This document shows positions 41,885 through 46,116 of a stretch of 46,116 nt of DNA, one piece after another. Both the position numbers and the translations under genes were made by a program. This DNA is from Candidatus Jacksonbacteria bacterium RIFOXYB2_FULL_44_15 (GTDB lineage Bacteria > Patescibacteriota > Patescibacteriia > UBA9629): positions 1 through 46,116 of the forward strand of contig MHJY01000022.1 in NCBI GenBank assembly GCA_001818235.1, read 5' to 3'. The notes under the pieces were generated by a model that worked only from the letters and a program-made list of their open reading frames with translations, did no database searches and was not told where the DNA came from. How positions within the stretch are numbered: the first letter of the stretch is position 1; each line of letters opens with the position of its first letter.

Positions 41885-42868
41885 ATGTCAACAATAGGTG
41901 AGTCTATTTCGCAGGAACAGGCTAATGCGATGCGGCAGGTAGCGGAAAACGTGGGAAAACAAGAGGCAGTAGAACCGCTGGTCCAAGATGTGGCAGACCA
42001 ACAAGAAGTAAAACCACAAAACTGGCAGGAGGCTTGGCAGCAAGCCAAATCAAAAGGTGATGAACGGGTAGATAAGGCCAGCGGTTGGTTCACTCGCTTC
42101 AAGGACCGAGTAAGCGGTGTTTTAAGTAAATTTGGTAGCCGAGCTAAAGACGGGGCGACGATTATAGCCGCTACTCCAGAAATGATTCCTTATGCGGCTG
42201 GTTACACAGTTGATAAAGTAAAAGATGCCGGTAACCGGGTAGCTGGTGCAGCTGGTCGAGGATTGGATATGGCTAGTGAACATGTCGTTTCAGGCATGCA
42301 AAGCGTCGGCGATTTTGGGAAGACTACTGCAACAAGAACAATTGAAGCTGGTAAAGCAATTGGTCAAGGAGCTCTGACAGTCGGTGAACTTGGTGTTGGC
42401 GCTGTTTATTTGGGTGGACGGGAATTAGTCAGAGCCGGTGGCGCTGGTTTAGAAACCATCAAAGATGCGGGTACCCTGCTTACAGGTAAAGCCGCTGAAA
42501 AGTTGACGCAAATGAAGGATAAAGGTGTTGATACTTACGAAACGATTGCGCTTACTGCTATGGAGGGTGCTTCGATCGCTAAAAATAGTTTACAAGAGCG
42601 TATCAATAAAATTAAAACCTGGGGCACCGAGACTACCGGTAAGGTGCAAAATGGTGTGGCAAGCGAGTGGAATGGGGCTAAAGTAGTGACTGCCGGCTGG
42701 CTTGAAACGAGACGTCGCGCGAAATTAGATAAGTTAGGTGCAGTTGATAAAAGCGAGGTCGAGTCGCTAGTGCAAAAAATAGAGCAAATGCAGGTCGAAC
42801 TTGCCAAGTTGAATACCGCTAAAGAAAGTTTGGAAGCAGATATGCAACTTGTGGGTGAATTAATATAA
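41885..42868 (+). CDS. Amphipathic alanine/glycine-rich helical protein, 327 aa
   Basis: A good AAGGAG ribosome binding site (41869-41874) precedes ATG 41885. The N-terminal ~60 residues are acidic and Q-rich. Residues ~75-260 are a long amphipathic region of degenerate repeats rich in A, G, K, T and D (YTVDKVKDAGNRVAGAAGRG, TRTIEAGKAIGQGALTVGEL), similar in style to LEA or apolipoprotein-like proteins that lie on membranes. The last ~40 residues are coiled coil (VESLVQKIEQMQVELAKLN). No cleavable signal is seen. Probably a peripheral membrane or scaffold protein; function unknown. Confidence 0.65.
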   Translation: MSTIGESISQEQANAMRQVAENVGKQEAVEPLVQDVADQQEVKPQNWQEAWQQAKSKGDERVDKASGWFTRFKDRVSGVLSKFGSRAKDGATIIAATPEMIPYAAGYTVDKVKDAGNRVAGAAGRGLDMASEHVVSGMQSVGDFGKTTATRTIEAGKAIGQGALTVGELGVGAVYLGGRELVRAGGAGLETIKDAGTLLTGKAAEKLTQMKDKGVDTYETIALTAMEGASIAKNSLQERINKIKTWGTETTGKVQNGVASEWNGAKVVTAGWLETRRRAKLDKLGAVDKSEVESLVQKIEQMQVELAKLNTAKESLEADMQLVGELI

Positions 42869-42888
42869 AAATATTAACATCTAAGACT

Positions 42889-43290
42889 ATGAATTCTACA
42901 AAACTAATCAATATTATCCAATCAAGTAGCATGCCGCTAGAAAAAAAAGCAGATTTAATTAGCCAAATACAGGCTCAAGGCATATCTAAGAATATTAGGC
43001 AAGTTGCATTAACAGCGATTAATGCTCACATTAAACAATTAGAAGCACAAGCAGTTGAGGCAGATTTTAAATTACGCGCTACATTACAACAAGTGGCATC
43101 GGATTTGGTGGCCGAATTTACCGGAGAAGAGGAGAAGCAAGAGCAGTTAAACATAATAGTAAAGGAAGCTGACAGGCGCATGGTAGCGGCGGAGGATGAT
43201 TTTAATGAGGAACAAGACGCTAATGAGCAAATTTTGAATGCCGTCGAACTCAATCTTGCAGTTGCTACGGCCAAAAGTCAGGCAATGTAA
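42889..43290 (+). CDS. Small coiled-coil protein, 133 aa
   Basis: Entirely helical and acidic (KKADLISQIQAQGISKNIRQ, LEAQAVEADFKLRATLQQVA, then many E/D). No membrane part. It starts 20 bp after the 327-aa gene and is probably translated from the same mRNA without a ribosome binding site. No family is recognised. Confidence 0.6.
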   Translation: MNSTKLINIIQSSSMPLEKKADLISQIQAQGISKNIRQVALTAINAHIKQLEAQAVEADFKLRATLQQVASDLVAEFTGEEEKQEQLNIIVKEADRRMVAAEDDFNEEQDANEQILNAVELNLAVATAKSQAM

Positions 43291-43327
43291 AATTGGCTTA
43301 TGGCGAAGTTAACTTTTCATTTTTTTT

Positions 43328-43657
43328 ATGTCCCAAAAAGAGGTGATCCAACAATTTGTCGACGAATTAATCAAACAAGCCAGTCTGGATGATTTGCCAG
43401 GGGAGCTTTTGGACGAGCAAAAGAAAAATCTGCTGGCCGAAGTTGAACGCCGGTTGGGGTTGGCCGTGGCCCGGCATTTGGAAGGGGAGGATTTGGACGA
43501 ACTGTCGCGCTTGCTCGAGACCGAGGATATCGAAACAGAAACCCTCTTGGAATTTTTCCGGTCCAAGGTGGCTAATTTTGACGAGCTGGTCAAAGAAACC
43601 CTAACCAAATTCGCCACTGAATTTTTGCAGTCATTCCCGGCCGAGATTAAGGTATAG
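43328..43657 (+). CDS. Small acidic helical protein (DUF5663-like), 109 aa
   Basis: The pattern ELIKQASLDDLPGELLDEQK followed by a long acidic helix matches small CPR proteins of the DUF5663 type as I remember them (L..LP.E....L). No signal peptide or membrane segment. It lies 37 bp after the 133-aa gene and 10 bp before the large membrane gene. The role of the family is unknown. Confidence 0.6.
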   Translation: MSQKEVIQQFVDELIKQASLDDLPGELLDEQKKNLLAEVERRLGLAVARHLEGEDLDELSRLLETEDIETETLLEFFRSKVANFDELVKETLTKFATEFLQSFPAEIKV

Positions 43658-43667
43658 CAGTTTTTTT

Positions 43668-46116
43668 ATGCCCGGTGAAGTCCTTAACCAAATTGATTCA
43701 ACTGTTGTTTTTAATCCAGCTAAAGAGCCGGATGTTTTAAATTTGAAGGCAGAAACTTTGCCGCCGGAAAAAATGGACGCGCTGATTAAGGAGTTAACAG
43801 AAACCTTAGAGAATCCTAATTTAGATTTATCAATCGAAGAATCAACAGAAGTAAATAAAACTTTGCAAATTTATCTCGCTTTACGGCAGGAGCGCGCAGA
43901 ACTGGCAGATAAGTCAAACGAATCACGTGAGGAGAAAAATAAATTAACCGGGACGGCCGGAGCGTTACAGCAGGAACTTGCAGACGTAACCAAATCGGTA
44001 GAAGAGTTAAAGTCTAATCCAGGCCTTCAACCAGTCGAAGTTATGCAGAAGGATTTGGCGAGCCTTGATTATATCGAACTCGATCCAGCCAAAGTGCTGA
44101 AAGGCCTTCAACCAGCGGACATTCAAAAATTAAATGAGTTTTATGTTACCGGCGAACCAGGCCAAGCTGAAAAATTATTGCTTGAAAAATTGGATGAGCT
44201 CAAGCTCGAACTGCCGCCAAATTTGCAAGATGCGTACGAAAAACAAAAAAATGCTGTCGTCGAAAGAGTGCGCGAGACAATACAGGCGAAACTGGATCGG
44301 GAAATTTTGGAGGAAATGAGCAAGACTGATGTCGGCAAGTTTGTTAAGAGTTGGCTTATCAATATGAGCGTGGCCGTGGGTGTCGGCGCGGGCGTTGGCG
44401 CTTTGGCGGCCGCTATTATTGGCACAGGCGGCCTGGCAGCGGTTGTAGCAGCTGGCATCTCTGGTGGAACTTTAGCTGGGGGTAGAATAGGTTTCAACGC
44501 CTTGCGCGAGAAGTTTGGGAAAAAGAAGCAAGAGCGCCTGGCTGAAGCTCAAACCAAGGCCAGCGAAAAGGTTAGAGGCCGTTATGAAGAAGCCATCACC
44601 GCGGCTAAGGAGAATAAAGATAATTCCGACGCTAAACCAGAAATCGCCTTGATTCGCAATGAGCGCGATTTAGCGGCATTATTGATTTATGCGACCAGAG
44701 AAATTTCCGGTGAACACATTCTCGAAGCCTGGAAATTAAAAACTCCGGAATTTGCGCGAGGATCAGGCACCGAGGCTCCGATCAATCCTATAGAGGAACA
44801 ACCAACAGAACCGTTGCCTGCGGATGTGCTGGCGGCATTGCCTGGTTTAGAGCCGGCTTTGTATGCGAAAGTTCGTGAGAGTTTAGAAGTTAAATATGGC
44901 GACGCGATGAAAGTTGAACAGCTTAATAAAGCCGCGTTATTAGAATCAAAAGTTTTAATGCAAAATTTGCGAACTGGAATAGAAGGCAAAGAGCTTTTAG
45001 CGATGATGCGACAGAATAAGCCTGGGTACGTTGAAAAATTAGAGCAGTTCATGTCTTTGCGCGGTGGACAGATCAACAAAGGACAAGATGAGCGTGTTCA
45101 AATCGCGGCGATCACCGGAATTGGCATCGGAACTTCGGTGGCAATTTCTGCTACCTCGCATATATTTAAAGGGGCTGGCATAGCTGTTGCCGCCGCCTCT
45201 GGCTATGTCTTGGGAATGGCCAAAGATAGCGATAAAGGTTTTTGGAAAGATCAACAGCGGATTAGTTTAGAGGTGGCTGGTATTTTGGATACGCAGGAGC
45301 CGTTATTAGCACAGCCGCCGGATGTTACTGACCAAGGAGAAACTCAGTTGGCGGGCTTAGTTAATATTGCCGATTCAATGGAAGCTCGTTTGCAAGCTGG
45401 CCTGCTTGATATTGATGCGATTGTTAAAGCGCGCGCTGAAAATTTTGTCCATACAGTTCGGACTCGCGAAGCGAGCTGGCAAAAGTCATACGATGAACTT
45501 AAAAAGCAATTAGCAGATCGCTTCCAGGCGATGACGACCCAGACCGAAGCTGATATTGTCGAAGTCAAGAAGGCTATGAAGAGAGAGGGTCGGAAGGGGG
45601 CATGGAAAGGGTTGGCGAGAGCGGCGCTGACAGCTGTTACCGGAGTTGGTGTGGGAGCTCTTTTTACAGCTGGTATTGGCGAGTTACAGCACGCTTCAGC
45701 TGATGATCAAACGTCGACTTCTGGGAAACCGAACGACGGCAGTACACCTGACAATAACAAACAGCCAGACGGCGGCGGTACACCAGATAACAGCAAACTG
45801 CCGGGCCTCGGCGGTACGCTTGATAAAGACAACCAGCCGCCTGCTGTTACGCCTGATAATAAAGACAGTCAACCACTTGCTGTCACACCAGATAACAGCA
45901 AACTGCCTACAGAACACAGGACCGATAACATTGTCACTAGTGCAGAGCACAAGGGGGCGCCGGTCGGCCCTTCTCATCAAGTAAAAATTGAACAGCTTTT
46001 CCATGAGGGTGCGACGATTAGCCCAGATAATTTTGATCTCGTCATTACTCACCATGGCGAGAGTTACGAACATTCTTTGATTCGCCAGTTCGAAGCGCAA
46101 GCCGATGATTGGAAAG
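43668..46116 (+). CDS. Large membrane protein with coiled coil and Gly-rich membrane hairpins (runs off window), at least 816 aa
   Basis: The frame from ATG 43668 is open to the last base, so the end is missing. Residues ~1-230 are helical and coiled coil (RQERAELADKSNESREEKNK). Gly/Ala-rich hydrophobic segments lie at 44364-44490 (VAVGVGAGVGALAAAIIG...), 45110-45225 (ITGIGIGTSVAISATSHIFK, GIAVAAASGYVLGMA) and 45610-45690 (RAALTAVTGVGVGALFTAGI). A PDN-rich linker follows (45720-45915) and then a soluble domain beginning VKIEQLFHEGATISPDNFD. Topology probably places the coiled coil inside and the C-terminus outside. It has no recognised family. The position behind four helical genes suggests a membrane anchor for a shared complex. 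Confidence 0.7.
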   Translation, partial: MPGEVLNQIDSTVVFNPAKEPDVLNLKAETLPPEKMDALIKELTETLENPNLDLSIEESTEVNKTLQIYLALRQERAELADKSNESREEKNKLTGTAGALQQELADVTKSVEELKSNPGLQPVEVMQKDLASLDYIELDPAKVLKGLQPADIQKLNEFYVTGEPGQAEKLLLEKLDELKLELPPNLQDAYEKQKNAVVERVRETIQAKLDREILEEMSKTDVGKFVKSWLINMSVAVGVGAGVGALAAAIIGTGGLAAVVAAGISGGTLAGGRIGFNALREKFGKKKQERLAEAQTKASEKVRGRYEEAITAAKENKDNSDAKPEIALIRNERDLAALLIYATREISGEHILEAWKLKTPEFARGSGTEAPINPIEEQPTEPLPADVLAALPGLEPALYAKVRESLEVKYGDAMKVEQLNKAALLESKVLMQNLRTGIEGKELLAMMRQNKPGYVEKLEQFMSLRGGQINKGQDERVQIAAITGIGIGTSVAISATSHIFKGAGIAVAAASGYVLGMAKDSDKGFWKDQQRISLEVAGILDTQEPLLAQPPDVTDQGETQLAGLVNIADSMEARLQAGLLDIDAIVKARAENFVHTVRTREASWQKSYDELKKQLADRFQAMTTQTEADIVEVKKAMKREGRKGAWKGLARAALTAVTGVGVGALFTAGIGELQHASADDQTSTSGKPNDGSTPDNNKQPDGGGTPDNSKLPGLGGTLDKDNQPPAVTPDNKDSQPLAVTPDNSKLPTEHRTDNIVTSAEHKGAPVGPSHQVKIEQLFHEGATISPDNFDLVITHHGESYEHSLIRQFEAQADDWK
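45735..45912 (+). repeat. Degenerate tandem repeat encoding a TPDN-type linker
   Basis: Units of about 36-45 bp encode variants of TPDN(N/S/K)-K/S-QP/LP with Gly or Ala-Val spacers (TPDNNKQPDGGG, TPDNSKLPGLGG, TPDNKDSQPLAV, TPDNSKLPTEH). It forms a flexible spacer between the last membrane segment and the outer domain of the 43668 protein. Confidence 0.6.

Noticed and set aside
1-46116. Use of UGA as glycine (Gracilibacteria/SR1 code)
   Set aside because: pth and ybeY end at in-frame TGA at their normal lengths.

Overview
The window looks like a piece of a Candidatus Patescibacteria (CPR) chromosome, most likely a Parcubacteria-type genome. This rests on gene content and style: very large secreted multi-domain proteins, a type IV secretion-type pilin segment at the start of a giant surface protein, secreted proteins ending in a WYVNP / LGRP / Ca-binding / WYVNP module, many single-pass proteins with thrombospondin-3-like calcium loops, and a short core set (pth, der, LCP protein, lepB, hisS, HIT, bS21, ybeY, ftsA, ftsZ). 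TGA acts as a stop (ends of pth and ybeY), so the UGA-glycine code of Gracilibacteria/SR1 does not apply. The lineage call is inference; no rRNA gene is present to confirm it.

Layout. 1-6600 is an AT-richer accessory region. It holds the end of a polymorphic-toxin-like protein with a probable immunity gene, a stand-alone SIR2-like protein, a BRO-N/DinD-like gene that reads without a stop into a secreted GDSGG serine protease, and a three-gene cassette ending in a small caspase-fold-like cysteine protease. 6726-9848 holds a membrane protein of unknown role and a secreted beta-sandwich surface protein. 10087-14807 holds a PduO-type cobalamin adenosyltransferase and a VirD4/TraG-like ATPase with a collagen-like, Q/N-rich tail. 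14820-18280 (minus strand) is an operon LCP protein - der - pth. 18361-21124 (plus strand) is lepB - hisS - HIT - (leader ORF) - bS21. 21255-31730 is one ~3,490-residue surface protein. 31905-35399 holds two single-pass proteins with calcium loops. 35403-39350 is a division cluster ybeY - ftsA - ftsZ - TPR-like protein. 39410-46116 (runs off the window) is a row of five uncharacterised coiled-coil or membrane genes.

How it fits together. The VirD4-like ATPase and the pilin-bearing giant protein suggest a pilus or secretion system of the kind CPR cells use for attachment or DNA transfer. Signal peptidase, LCP protein and FtsA/FtsZ point to an envelope and division neighbourhood. The last five genes may be a membrane/cytoskeleton-like system of unknown function.

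Non-coding DNA is unusually structured. Four intergenic gaps carry AT-rich palindromes whose arms are degenerate 7-bp tandem repeats; two other palindromes are GC-richer. Several promoters have good -35/-10 boxes with 17-bp spacing and extended -10 TGn motifs, and at least two lie so close to the start codon that the mRNAs should be nearly leaderless. The lepB and LCP promoters face apart and share the same -35 DNA. No tRNA, rRNA, CRISPR array or intact insertion sequence was recognised.
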